A stretch of DNA of 64,000 nt, from positions 1,612,001 to 1,676,000 of the forward strand of contig JBAJFE010000026.1 in the NCBI GenBank assembly GCA_037903355.1. Reading direction: 5' to 3'. The position numbers were made by a program, and so were the translations under genes. This document shows positions 40,425 through 51,530 of this stretch, in pieces. The notes under the pieces were generated by a model. It ran no database searches. It was not told the origin of the DNA and worked only from the letters and a program-made list of their open reading frames with translations. The number at the start of each line of letters is the position of its first letter. Positions within the stretch are counted from its first letter, which is position 1. The stretch comes from Trichuris trichiura. Taxonomy: Eukaryota > Nematoda > Enoplea > Trichinellida > Trichuridae.

Positions 40425-41003
40425 ATGGACACTCATGATGATAAGCCGACACCGTCTACATCGGCCCTAGCTCTAAAGCTACCCCTGTTTTGGCCCCATA
40501 ACGCCAAACTCTGGTTTGCGCAGGCCGAGGCTCAGTTCGCTTTAAGTCACGTCGCAGCCTCCCTAACAAAATACCATTACGTCATTGCCGCCCTTCCGGA
40601 CTCTGTCGGTCCTGACATCGAAGATTTGTTGGACATCCCAGGACCTACGCCCTATGAAACACTCAAAGCCAGCCTACTTGAGCGTTTCACGCCAGCAGCT
40701 AGCGAGAAATTCCGGTCCTTGATGGATGTGTCGCACATTGACGATCAGAAGCCGACACAACTACTACGACAGATGCACCAAATGGCAAGTGGTATATTGG
40801 ACCGTCAAGGCATTGTTTTTCGCCAACTCTTCCTGCAACGACTCCCAGCCAACATTCAGCTCGTCTTGAAATCCATGCACGCCGCTGATATTGAAGAACT
40901 AGCTCGCACAGCAGACGAGTTGATGGCGGTAAAGAATTCGATCAACGCAGTCGCTGAAACGAGTACAGCTAACGACAGTGACGAATTGAAAGTGTTGCAA
41001 TAA
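40425..41003 (+). pseudogene. Gag-like protein of the Gypsy element
   Basis: From the first ATG at 40425, the frame encodes about 192 aa of a helical Gag protein (LPLFWPHNAKLWFAQAEAQF, then LLERFTPAASEKF and QLFLQRLPANIQLVL), matching the capsid region of nematode and flatworm Gypsy elements. It ends at TAA 41001-41003, but the reading frame and heptad pattern continue directly into the next frame after a 3-nt gap. The stop therefore looks like a nonsense mutation inside a longer Gag-Pol frame. Confidence 0.75.
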
Positions 41004-41006
41004 GAG

Positions 41007-42389
41007 ATGGCCGAGCTACGTCGCCAACTGCGCTCGCTCACCATCTCTCCCGCCAAGTCGCCTACCCTACGCAACATGCGTCGCAGGTCCTCGTCGCCAC
41101 AGAAAAAACATCTGTTACTTTCATCGAAAGTTTGGCGCCCGTGCTCGTCGTTGCCGTCCGCCATGCACCTTTCCGGGAAACTGACCCGCCGGGCGCTCCA
41201 GGCGGTAGAGGGCCCGGCCTCGTTTTCCAGCCGCCACCTTTTCTTTATTCACGACAAAATCTCCAACATGAAATTTTTGGTCGACACCGGTTCGGAAGTC
41301 AGCGTGTTGCCAGCACATTCGTTGTCACGCATCGCTACTTTCGGCAGCCGTATGCTCTCCCTAGACTTCGGAATTGGTCGCTCGTTTACGTGGTCTTTCC
41401 TTGTTGCCAATGTCCGCCACCCAATCCTCGGCGCAGATTTCTTTCGGCATTTCAACCTCCTGGTTGATGTGACGCACAAACAGCTCATAGATGCCAAGAC
41501 GTACGCTATTATAACCGGCTCACCGCTAAAAACTTATTTTCGGCGCTACACAGGCTCTCTTCGCCGCGCAGATAGCCAGTCACACAACGTTCTCGCCCGT
41601 TTTCCGGAACTTACGTCTTGTATGACTGCAGATGAGCCGGTTAGACATACCGTCGAACACCGTATTACAACATTTGGACCACTAGTTTTTAGTCGCCCGC
41701 GACGTTTACCGCCAGAAAAATTACGAGCAGCCAAGCAAGAATTCGATAATATGTTACGGTTGGGAATCATTCGGCCTTCCAGCAGCGCCTGGGCATCACC
41801 GTTGCACATGGTACCCAAAAAACAAGTGGGTGTTTGGCGCCCCTGCGGCGATTACCGCAAGCTAAACAATTTTACGAAACCGGACAGGTACCCAATTCCG
41901 AATCTCAACGATTTTTCCTCTCAACTGTACGGCCGCCACGTATTTTCTAAAATCGACTTGATTCGTGCATACCAGCAAATACCCGTCCACGCAAAAGACA
42001 TCCCTAAAACGGCAGTCACAACACCTTTCGGTCTCTATGAATACCTGCGCATGCCATTCGGGTTGCGAAACGCTGCGCAAACTTTTCAAAGATTTATCGA
42101 CGAAGTCACGCGGGGCCTCGACTTCTGTTTTATTTATTTGGACGACATCTTAGTGGCCAGCAAAAGGACCAAGGAACACGATGTACATTTACAGACCTTA
42201 TTCCGCCGGCTTAGCGACTTTGGGGTTAAACTTAATCCCGACAAGTGTGTTTTCCACGTAGCAAGCCTCGAATTCCTTGGCTTCCACTTGTCTGCCGAAG
42301 GTATTCGCCCGTTACGCCAGAAGGTAGATGCTATACAACGCTTTCCCACACCGTCGAGTACGAAAGAACTACGACGTTTCTTAGGATGA
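41007..42389 (+). pseudogene. Pol: protease and reverse transcriptase of the Gypsy element
   Basis: The frame includes the aspartic protease box [13 protein letters not shown] at about residue 90 and a full reverse transcriptase. The RT has the priming [48 protein letters not shown] and the catalytic YLDDI. At 41113 a Cys/His-rich, zinc-knuckle-like segment is readable only in the +1 frame, so two compensating indels probably lie between about 41100 and 41180. The frame ends at TGA 42387-42389, inside the conserved RRFLG...NFYRRF region, and continues unbroken afterwards; the stop is therefore also a point lesion. Confidence 0.85.
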
Positions 42390-42767
42390 ATAAACTTTTA
42401 CCGCCGTTTCATTCCTCAAGTCTCCACCTTGTTGCAGCCATTAGAACGATTGACTTCGGCAGAATCGGCTCAGAAGCCTTTCCACGTGCTACCCGACGCA
42501 GTTTGCGCGTTTCAACGCGTCAAGCAAGCTCTTGGAAACGCTGTCCTACTGACTCACCCAGCTGACAACGCCCCTTTGGCGCTGGTCGTCGACGCTAGCG
42601 ATACGGCTTCGGGCGCGGTGCTCCAGCAGAAGATAAACGGTCGCTGGGAGCCGCTCTCCTTCTTTTCCCGCCGCTTCCTACCACGAGAAACTAGATACAG
42701 TGCTTTTGGACGCGAACTGCTGGCCGCATATTCCGCCATTCGTCATTTTCGGTACCTTTTAGAGCTG
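42390..42767 (+). pseudogene. Pol continuation: RNase H fragment of the Gypsy element
   Basis: In the same frame as the RT, after the TGA, the sequence continues with NFYRRFIPQVSTLLQPLERL, then ALVVDASDTASGAVLQQ and SRRFLPRETRYSAFGRELLA, typical of the Gypsy RNase H domain (catalytic Asp and Glu visible). Homology ends at FRYLLE, at about 42764, where the COQ8-carrying repeat starts. Confidence 0.85.
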
Positions 42768-43127
42768 GCATGTATTTTTTTGGCTATCCTGTTTTGCCTT
42801 TACGTAAGACAACACGAAAACGTAGCTCTTATATTTAATTAATGGCCGCCGTGCTTTTCCGCTTGAAGATGAGCATCACGAAATGTCAACTGTACGGTGC
42901 CTGATGACTGAAAAGTCTTTTTTTGCCATCAGCATTTTTTTCACTTAGTCCTGACGCGCTAACATTTAGGTCTAATGGTAGTTTTTACTCGTTTAGATTG
43001 TTTTGCTTGACTTTAGTGCTTCTCGAAGCTTTCCGTCTCGTTTTGTGGATCAGTATTTCAACGTGATCAACGCGCCTTCGGAGGGTGATCCTAAATCTAT
43101 TTTGGAATATTCAAGAGTCATCGGTTT
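42764..43127 (+). repeat. Direct repeat R, copy 1
   Basis: About 364 bp, shared with 45109-45471 at high identity (only scattered substitutions and one-base length differences). It starts at GCTGGCATGTATTTTTTTGG and ends within COQ8 exon sequence at GTCATCGGTTT. In this copy the exon continues correctly past the repeat end. Its first ~65 bp also resemble sequence at 54694-54760. Confidence 0.95.
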
Positions 43128-43498
43128 CCTAACCGGCTACGAATCCAAAGTAGGCGACAAGCGAAAAGCTTTTTAAAAACAACTTTGCCCGCAAACAAAA
43201 CGCTTAGGTGATGGAGGAGGCTCACACGGACGCGGTCATGATTCTTGGCGAAGCGTTCGGTTCAAATCGGCTGTTCGACTTTAGCACTCAGGATACGACA
43301 AGACGTATCAATCGATTGATACCCGTAATGTTGGAGCATCGTCTTCGACCTCCGCCCGACGAGATCTATTCGTTACATCGCAAAATGGCGGGAGCTTTTC
43401 TCCTTTGCGCTCAACTGAAGGCCAAAGTGAACTGCTTTGCATTGTTCAATCAAGTTAAGGCGGTTCGTAGGATTTCCGTTAACGAAAAAGACCAATAA
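43017..43498 (+). pseudogene. 3' exons of a COQ8/ADCK-type gene without its 5' part
   Basis: COQ8 (ADCK3/4) is an atypical kinase-like ATPase of mitochondrial coenzyme Q biosynthesis. Exon 43017-43149 (acceptor CTTTAG, donor GTAGGC) encodes ASRSFPSRFVDQYFNVINAP and FLTGYESK. Exon 43208-43498 encodes [37 protein letters not shown] and a C-terminus before TAA. Both fit the family C-terminus and join in phase 0 across a 58-nt intron. The preceding ~350 residues (KxGQ, ATP-binding and catalytic parts) should lie upstream, but that space is occupied by the Gypsy remnant and an unrelated coiled-coil gene. It is either an orphan duplicate, a gene whose 5' part was displaced by rearrangement, or an assembly artefact. 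The exons themselves look intact. Confidence 0.75.
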
Positions 43499-43955
43499 AC
43501 GAAGGTAGGATAGGCATTGTTTTTTCTTGTTCAATTTTTTTGGGCCAATAAGTCTTGGGAAATTCAAAATAGCTATGAAAATGGGCGGAGAACATTTGAA
43601 ATATTTGCATTTTACTAACGAAGCTGTGCGGAGTAGCTTCCTACCGAACATTACGCGAAGTTATACCAAGAAGTTCGAGTAACTTTAACAACCCAAAGGC
43701 ATTACGACTTAGAGCTTAATAAGTTCCTTGGGAAGCGTTTCTAGCCGCATACTGCCTTTATTAAATACAATAAAGGGGTTATATTTCTCAATACTTTCAA
43801 GATTGCCATGCGTAGTTTAAAATGTTTTGATCAAGACGGTTTAAAGCCTTTGGCTTACTTTAAACTGTTTCTTAGGAATAGGTGCTCTGTTTGTCACATT
43901 GTCATTGTAGCAGCGGTTGGTCTTGTCGTTCACTCGCGTCTGTTTGTGCAGCGAT
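43499..43955. other. Spacer between COQ8 exons and MSP-domain gene
   Basis: 3' sequence of the COQ8 fragment and 5' sequence of the MSP-domain gene. No further coding or repeat signal seen. Confidence 0.4.
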
Positions 43956-44672
43956 ATGGAATTTGTGTCAGAGTCCCGTAAGACCACAGGGGAAGTTTAT
44001 CCGGTCGATACCATTCATTTCTCCCGAATCTTTGACATAACCCAACTAGCCTCCATAAAGTTGTACAATAATTCTACCGAATGGATCGCCTACAAGCTGA
44101 AAACGACAAGCCCCGCTGAAATCAAGTTTCGACCCGGTTATGGTTTCCTACAACCGTTTCGAATGAAAAAAATTTTGGTTCGTTGTACCAGACTATCGGA
44201 TCAAGATATGGAACGTACGGAAAGGTGCACCGTAGTGACTCACGTATTACCGAGAGGTGTTAAGGCAGTGGATGCTTACGATTATTGGAAGAGCACGGTG
44301 TTTACGAACTTGATTGACAAAAAGTATTCACTGAATGTCAAGTTTGACGTAGATAGCTATGATGTTACAGAGCCAGTTAGCACAAGCAGCTACACGTCTA
44401 TCAGTATCATAGCAAATACAAGTTCATCCGAAGAGTCAGAGTCGACGACAAGTAGCAGCAAGTCTGTTATCACATCGACTAGCAGTAGCTGCCGAGAAAG
44501 TGGTACCTATACTACAACTAGTAGCATCGATAGTACCACCACTGTTAGCAGCAGTGGCAGTAGTGTTGGTGGTCGAAGCACTGTGTCCACTACTGGAACG
44601 TCCGTTGAGTATTTCACGGTTGGCTCAGAAACCACTGCATCCAACGGATCTTTCACTCAACAAAACTTTTAA
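43956..44672 (+). CDS. MSP-domain protein with Ser/Thr-rich tail
   Basis: A single exon encodes 238 aa from the ATG at 43956; the frame is open 13 codons upstream but has no other ATG. Residues about 15-120 form an MSP-type immunoglobulin-like beta sandwich: FDITQLASIKLYNNSTEWIA, YKLKTTSPAEIKFRPGYGF and MKKILVRCTR correspond to the core strands and the K-T-P/N-x-V-x-P-type turn. The rest is almost pure Ser/Thr/Gly (SSSEESESTTSSSKS and similar), presumably disordered and heavily phosphorylated or glycosylated. MSP-domain proteins are abundant in nematode sperm; VAP-type proteins share the fold, but no coiled coil or membrane anchor is present here. Role unknown. The gene lies between the two copies of repeat R. 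Confidence 0.8.
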   Translation: MEFVSESRKTTGEVYPVDTIHFSRIFDITQLASIKLYNNSTEWIAYKLKTTSPAEIKFRPGYGFLQPFRMKKILVRCTRLSDQDMERTERCTVVTHVLPRGVKAVDAYDYWKSTVFTNLIDKKYSLNVKFDVDSYDVTEPVSTSSYTSISIIANTSSSEESESTTSSSKSVITSTSSSCRESGTYTTTSSIDSTTTVSSSGSSVGGRSTVSTTGTSVEYFTVGSETTASNGSFTQQNF

Positions 44673-45108
44673 TAGATCAACCGTAAAACACTTAACAAAT
44701 TCAATGCATTCTGCGTCAATTTTCACTGCGTAAACTGTTGTCGCATTTGCATATTTTGATTAAAAGTGCTCTGTTAATTCTGGTTACTTGCTTGCGTCTG
44801 ATTAAATGGCTACAGTGAATATAACCGACTTTGTGTTAGAAAAGGATAGGCTATGACTCTGCGGACGAGTCTTGCTAGATGTAACGCAACACAAGCGCCT
44901 AGCACTTGCGTCTTCCTCTTCTTACTAGAGTGTCGTCGGTGCCGGCTTTTCGCTCGGTTCACGAGGTTACGCTTTCGCTGAATATCCGTGCTTGTTACTT
45001 AGGCGTGTGTTGAATATAAAGCAGAGCTCCTAACCGAACTCTGAGTGCTCTGCATACAAATTTACAACAGTCTTTATGCGCCCGTTCTCGTAGACAACAC
45101 GCATGACG
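44673..45108. other. Spacer, possibly containing an LTR-like sequence
   Basis: From about 44815 to 45108 the sequence has promoter-like features (GAATATAAAGCAGAGCTCC) and runs directly into repeat R copy 2. It could be a solo-LTR remnant, but I see no second copy or defined ends. Confidence 0.3.
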
Positions 45109-45471
45109 GCTGGCATGTATTTTTTTGGCTATCCTGTTTTGCCTTTACGTAAGACAACTCGAAAACGTAGCTCTTATATTTAGTTAATGGCCGCCGTGGT
45201 TTTCCGCTTGAACATGAGCATCACGAAATGTCAACTGTACGGTGCCTGATGACTGAAAAGTCTTTTTTGCCATCAGCATTTTTTTCACTTAGTCCTGACG
45301 CGCTAACATTTAGGTCTAATGGTAGTTTTTACTCGTTTAGATTGTTTTGCTTGACTTTGGTGCTTCTCGAAGCTTTCCGTCTCGTTTTGTGGATCAGTAT
45401 TTCAGCGTGATCAACGCGCCTTCGGAGGGTGATCGTAAATCCATTTTGGAATATTCAAGAGTCATCGGTTT
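45109..45471 (+). repeat. Direct repeat R, copy 2, with COQ8 exon relic
   Basis: Second copy of the 364-bp repeat. It includes the COQ8 exon start at 45361, but the acceptor CTTTAG of copy 1 reads CTTTGG here, so splicing is lost. Codon changes are visible (a Pro codon CCT to CGT, an Asn codon to Ser), and homology breaks off mid-exon after GTCATCGGTTT. It is a dead fragment. Confidence 0.93.
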
Positions 45472-46796
45472 AAAATTAAAAGAGTACATTTCAGGTCAGT
45501 GTTGCTTCAGCTAATAATCGCACCCAGGACCTTGCAGAATCCCGCTTCTGATTTTGGCATACGGTATCCAGAATGCAGGTAATAAAACCAAAAAATTTAA
45601 ATTCCCGACAGTCACAGTTTCCAGCTGGTCATTTTGTGTCTATACTTCGTAAGAATAAAATACAAATGGGCTCCTGCGTAACGAGTGTGAGCCACCATGG
45701 ATGTTTTTTTCTCTACTTCTAAGTGCAGTAACTTGCCTTGCAGAAGTAGACTACTGTTCGTAAAACGAGAGTACATATTTGCTTTAAGCTTACGTGATAT
45801 ACAGTTATTGTAATCAACAGAAATTTAAGATTTTCCGTCGTTTCACCTGCATTCACCTATCGCGCCGGACATTTCGGCGCTAATTTTCTCAGAATCATAG
45901 GCATTTCATTCCTAAGGAAGAAATGACTAGAAATTCATCAGGTATAAAGCTAATGTTGCCTTTGCTCTACTGGATAATACTTACTGTAAAACGATGTGCA
46001 GGCACAACATTTCAAGGAACAAACGTTACCTTGCTGCTTTCGCGTAAGAAAATTGCAGCGAATACATGTTGAAAGAGGGAAGATAAAATCTTCAAAAACG
46101 TAAGGTTCTAGTAACACAAAATCCGCTTCTGTAAACCCTTTCCTTTTAGTACCAATCGTAAGACAACCTGTACTTAATATCTGCAGATTCGTTGTCCCTG
46201 CATGTTGTGGCTTGCAGGACAACCGTAAGTCGTTTACTTGCTTTTCAAAACGAAAGAAAACAGGATGACAGTACGAACGAGGGGCAACACAATAAGCAGG
46301 AGACGTCCTACAGTACGGCACTGTCCCTACGGGCTCAAAAAAAGAAAGATGTCTATATTTGTGTTCACGTTTTTTGTACAAGTAAATGTGTCTAAAATAA
46401 TTCAGCAATTGGGCTTCCGTCAACCACTTCTATTAAGTCTAGAAAGCCTACTGTATCCTTGGTGTAATTTTCTGTTTTTACCGCATTCTACATGCAAAAC
46501 TTTATCTATAACTTCGGGCAAAAATGCCGGAAGAGTAAAATGACAAAATTCTCAAGCTTAATTACTTCCCGCCCGCAAATACTTCCCTTTCCGACGTAAG
46601 ATAAATTCTGCGGTTTTTTCATTGGTTAACAAGTTGTCGCTCTTCGATCAAGAACGCTTTCAACAACGAATACAGTATGCGCTTCATTATGCAAGCTACA
46701 TTTCACCTTGTGCTCCCGCAAATACATGTCACTGAGAGGTAAACTTCCCTCGGCTGAATTAATGAAAGTAAATTTGAATTTCGAGACGTATTTTAG
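45472..46796. other. Intergenic region upstream of the PTPS gene
   Basis: Contains a 157-codon minus-strand frame (45950-46423, listed separately) and otherwise no recognisable feature. The first exon of the PTPS gene probably lies near the right end. Confidence 0.35.
45950..46423 (-). CDS. Possible unrecognised Cys-rich coding segment
   Basis: A long minus-strand frame begins with TTG, not ATG, so it would need an upstream exon. It includes TEADFVLLEPYVFEDFIFPL and a CxxC-containing stretch (CIRCNFLTRKQQ), which look protein-like. I recognise no family, and a GTAACG donor inside suggests the exon may end near 46030. Confidence 0.25.
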   Translation of the reverse strand: MTEAQLLNYFRHIYLYKKREHKYRHLSFFEPVGTVPYCRTSPAYCVAPRSYCHPVFFRFEKQVNDLRLSCKPQHAGTTNLQILSTGCLTIGTKRKGFTEADFVLLEPYVFEDFIFPLSTCIRCNFLTRKQQGNVCSLKCCACTSFYSKYYPVEQRQH

Positions 46797-47424
46797 GCTC
46801 GCTTCGTCACATAGCTTACGTTACACGATCGGAATGGTTCTGCGCCAGTCATCGATTAAATAGGTTGGCTGAAGCAGTTGTACGCCTGTTCGTTCAACTT
46901 CCAAATATTCAGCAATCTGCTTAGTGTTGAGGAGAACGCTGCTACGTTTGGTCAATGCAACAATCCGAATGGTCATGGGCACAACTATAAAGGTATGCAG
47001 CTAAATATTGCCTTCTCTTTTTGCATGTTTTGCTCTATTCGCAAGTGGAAGTTACCGTCAAAGCGGACATCGATCCTTTGACAGGGATGGCCATTAACAT
47101 AAGCGAATTGAAGCAACACATTCAAGTAACCTAAAAAGCGACCTAACAAGATTTAGCATCTTTTTCTAGACGGTGATTGCTCCGTTGGATCACAAGTGCT
47201 TAGATTTGGACGTTGAGTTCTTCAAAAACCATACCAGGTTTCGTCCATGTTTATTTAAATGCCCTTTTCGGGAAATATTCATTTTCAGCACGACGGAGAA
47301 TTTGACAGTTTATATCTGGAATCAACTGATTGAATGCATGCCTAAACCTGACATACTGTACGAAGTTACAGTTCACGAAACGGAAAAAAATGCTGTTACT
47401 TACCGCGGGGAAGTCAATGCATGA
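46797..47424 (+). CDS. 6-pyruvoyl-tetrahydropterin synthase (PTPS), first exon unresolved
   Basis: PTPS is the zinc enzyme that converts dihydroneopterin triphosphate to 6-pyruvoyl-tetrahydropterin, the second step of tetrahydrobiopterin synthesis. Exons: about 46797-46863, 46913-46992, 47046-47125, 47170-47237 and 47289-47424, with consistent phases and introns of 44-53 nt. The first listed exon contains FCASHRLNS, with the first zinc His. The second has [15 protein letters not shown], with the catalytic Cys and two more zinc His. Then follow [31 protein letters not shown] (His of the catalytic relay), [14 protein letters not shown] and [18 protein letters not shown]. There is no in-frame ATG upstream of 46797 before a stop, so the initiator lies in an unplaced short 5' exon. 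The gene converges on the gene at 47.6-48.8 kb, with 217 bp between stops. Confidence 0.92.
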
Positions 47425-47641
47425 AACGAGTAAACTAGAACAAAAGTTTACTACTAACACACTGTGTGATATACATCGTAATAGTTTGCATTGGTCGGTT
47501 AATAGTCGTGAGCGCCTCTGCGTTAATAGTAAAGAAGTAAAGTCCGTTGTAGACTCTCTTAAAAAGATGAACGCAATCTTTTGTGAAAAATTTAAAAATA
47601 CTGTATTCACTCTAACGTGCAACGACTTCAAGGTACAATTA

Positions 47642-48812
47642 TCATTGCTTTTCCCTTTCGGCTGTGTTAAACACATTCCCGTCGACCAATTCTTCCGGAA
47701 GGTCATTGCAAGAAAAAGGGAAGTCTACTGAATGTTCCGGAAACGGCCGCGGCGCCTCATAGCATTCCGCTTGTTTCTCTTCACTCTTCGTGAATAACTC
47801 GAACCCGTAAGGCAGCTTAGGTGCTTCATCTAAGGCATTTGCGACCGACGTTTGAGACAGATCACAGTTTATCGCAGCGATAGTTCCCTCCGGAATTAAT
47901 GGGACCCATCTTGCCGTATCACTGAATTCTATTTCTCCCTTCACGTCAACTGTCGCTTGGTTAACTGGCTTTTCGATAACTTTGCCATAGCAATGTTCAT
48001 GGGACGTATCGTTGGTTGGTCCAATACCAAGCCAATTTCCTTTAATTTCAGGACAGTGTTCTAGGCTAGGATGTTCTTGAACCTGATTTTTTTTTAAATT
48101 TTAAATTCACTTAGGAACTTCATCTTTTCTTACCTGCCCAACGTTGTTCACGCTAAACGTAGCTTGAACATTACTGGCGGGAGTGCTTGTAGAATTCTAG
48201 AAAACAAATAATTGAACGTTCTCAACGGTAGAAAACAAAAAAAAATACCTGAACTGCGGAAGTAGATTTCGATTCGGAAGTGGAAGGGCTTTGGTCAACA
48301 CGAGCTGAAAGATTAACAACTCGCTTATAGGCTACGGGACGTTGTGGTCGGTTTTGAACAGCGGGAATTGTACTTGTCGGTGAATCCTTATTGGAAGGTG
48401 GACCTAAGTCTTTTTGAATTGATGGTTGAGAAACTTGAGTAGTGCAGGGTGCGTTGGCCATTTGGCGGGAGGTCAATTTTTGAGGAATTGCACCGACAAG
48501 AACGGATTTTCGCGCGAACTGCAGTCCTGCCAAATTAAATTCCATAAACGAACCAGGTCCGCCTTGGAATTCTGTTTTTAATAGCTGGCTGGCGCCCCTT
48601 CGCGCAATGCTCCCGCGACGTCGCTTAGTTTCCCATTCGGACATCAAGTCGGTGTACCGACTATTGGGCTTCTTCCTGCGAACTGGTCTACCACTTTTCT
48701 CGTTTTCATTGAACCCAACTAAATCGTCCATGCTGTTTTCCGCTTCCGAAGACCTCGACGGATCATAACCTCTCCCGTTTCCCTCTTCAGACTGTTGCGA
48801 ACCTAAGCTCAT
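47642..48812 (-). CDS. Unrecognised basic, probably nuclear, disordered protein
   Basis: Three exons (48812-48249, 48196-48134, 48082-47642) join in phase to give 355 aa. The N-terminal part is acidic and Ser-rich, followed by SGRPVRRKKPNSRYTDLMSE and KRRRGS, which look like nuclear localisation or chromatin-associated sequence, then a Pro/Ser/Gln-rich linker. The C-terminal exon is acidic with FSDTARWVPLIPEGTIAA and a Phe/Pro/Glu-rich end. No known domain is recognised. The two introns (52 and 51 nt) have clean GTATTT/TCTAG and GTAAG/TCAG borders, which supports a real gene. Confidence 0.7.
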
Positions 48813-49861
48813 TTTTTTCCAACTATTGCCCTAAGGCTCAAACAATGACCAGGTTGTTGATCGAAAAAAGCAAATCTAAACGGAAAAATATAAAGCATTA
48901 ATAAAACGAATTCAGAAAGCGCACAATTAAAACTACATCAGACACTAATCAACTTACAAAACATTAAGTCGTAACCCGCATCTTCCGCAAAAGTTTAATA
49001 AGAAAAGGATACTGTATTTAGTTTAACTCAGGTACAACCTTTGTTTGCAGTACAGTATCCTCTCAAGGGTATATATTGCTTTTCGCCGGTCGTCATTCGT
49101 TTTAGAAAAGCATTCATGGTTCGTCGCTCTTCCACGAGTTCATTAAAAGTTTTGTTGCAGGTTATGCAGTTTCATAAGACTTGCCGCTGCAATGCGCTCT
49201 CTGTCAAATGCTGACAGCGACATCGGCCTTGTAATAAAAGGGGAACTTAAGGAGATTGTGCGCGCGTAAAATAAGTAATTCGTTTTAAAAGCATCGAAAA
49301 GGGCATAAAACATGAAGTAAAAATGAAGAAAAAAATATGCCTACTTATCCGGACTATCCTGGCTTCATTTAGTCTATATACGCATACCTAAAACATCGGT
49401 TAGCTTGCGTGGTTGATCGATGCAATGTTGCTCCAACAGCGAAAACCTGCTTTTTATTTATTCAAATGACCTGGACTGACAGCTGTGAAAACGACAGACT
49501 CAGCAGGCCAATAAAAAAATTATTAGTGGTTACAAATCATCATATCATAGACGACATAGTTCATTAAAATTCTAACTTATTTCTCGTTTGCCATTTGATC
49601 ACTTAACTTAAATATAGGCTTTGAAATAATCCTATACAGAAACTAGCATTCGCATAAAACTGAAACTTAATTTATTTTCAAATGTGTACCTAAACATCTT
49701 TAAGTCTGACGATAACAATGACTTGAGTACTTCCGATGCTGTTACTTCGAATTGGGCTTTCTCAGTTCCTCTTGTGTTAATACGTAGAGCCACTGCTGTT
49801 CAACAGATTGAAAACCAGTCTTGAACCGTCGTAATATTTCGGGAGGTTCCATTCCATCAGT
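48813..49861. other. Intergenic region
   Basis: No coding signal. A small inverted repeat (GGATACTGTA at 49007-49016, TACAGTATCC at 49051-49060) could form a hairpin in the 5' region of the upstream gene. The right end is 3' sequence of the TMEM185-like gene. Confidence 0.4.
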
Positions 49862-51204
<1,343 letters not shown>

Positions 51205-51530
51205 TTCTCACGAATATGCTACAAGCTCACGTAAAAGCAGCAGTAAGACGTCTTGGGCTGAAAGGAGCAATAAGACGGTCGAGGAAAATTCGACAATTCA
51301 TCTTAGCTGGTCAACCTCAGCATGATTTGTTATTAGGTTGAAATTAATATAGGCGAAAGCAGGTTCATTGCAATTCAATTGCCATTCGTTTAATCACTTT
51401 TGTCCGACACGTTAAAAGGCGGTATAAACGAAAATGTTTTGACCAAAACTATTTTAATTGACATATTGTAGAACACTCAGGGTCTACAGCTTCTGGGAAA
51501 TCTGCTACGAAACCCAAATGAACCGCTTTT
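51205..51530 (-). other. Short spacer between MPP-beta and TMEM185-like genes
   Basis: Only 326 bp separate two genes on the same strand. It must contain the MPP-beta 3' end and the TMEM185-like 5' end. A polycistronic unit is conceivable in a nematode, but no trans-splice signal can be shown from sequence alone. Confidence 0.35.

Larger units (their letters stand above)
40401..42767 (+). mobile_element. Decayed, 3'-truncated Ty3/Gypsy LTR retrotransposon
   Basis: A TGGTGACCCGTGAG sequence at 40401 has the TGG start expected of a tRNA primer-binding site and is followed at once by a gag frame. Then come protease, reverse transcriptase and the beginning of RNase H, in the order typical of Ty3/Gypsy. 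The element stops abruptly in RNase H at about 42764, where a repeat carrying COQ8 gene sequence begins. Connection domain, integrase and 3' LTR are absent. In-frame stops and a frame disturbance show that it is dead. Confidence 0.9.

Noticed and set aside
44815..45108. Solo LTR upstream of repeat R copy 2
   Set aside because: Promoter-like words only; no TG...CA ends, target duplication or second copy in the window, so kept only as a weak note.
49128..49142. CTCTTCCACGAGTTC also found inside the MITE at about 58817
   Set aside because: Only 15 bp shared, no extension on either side; may be chance or a tiny relic.
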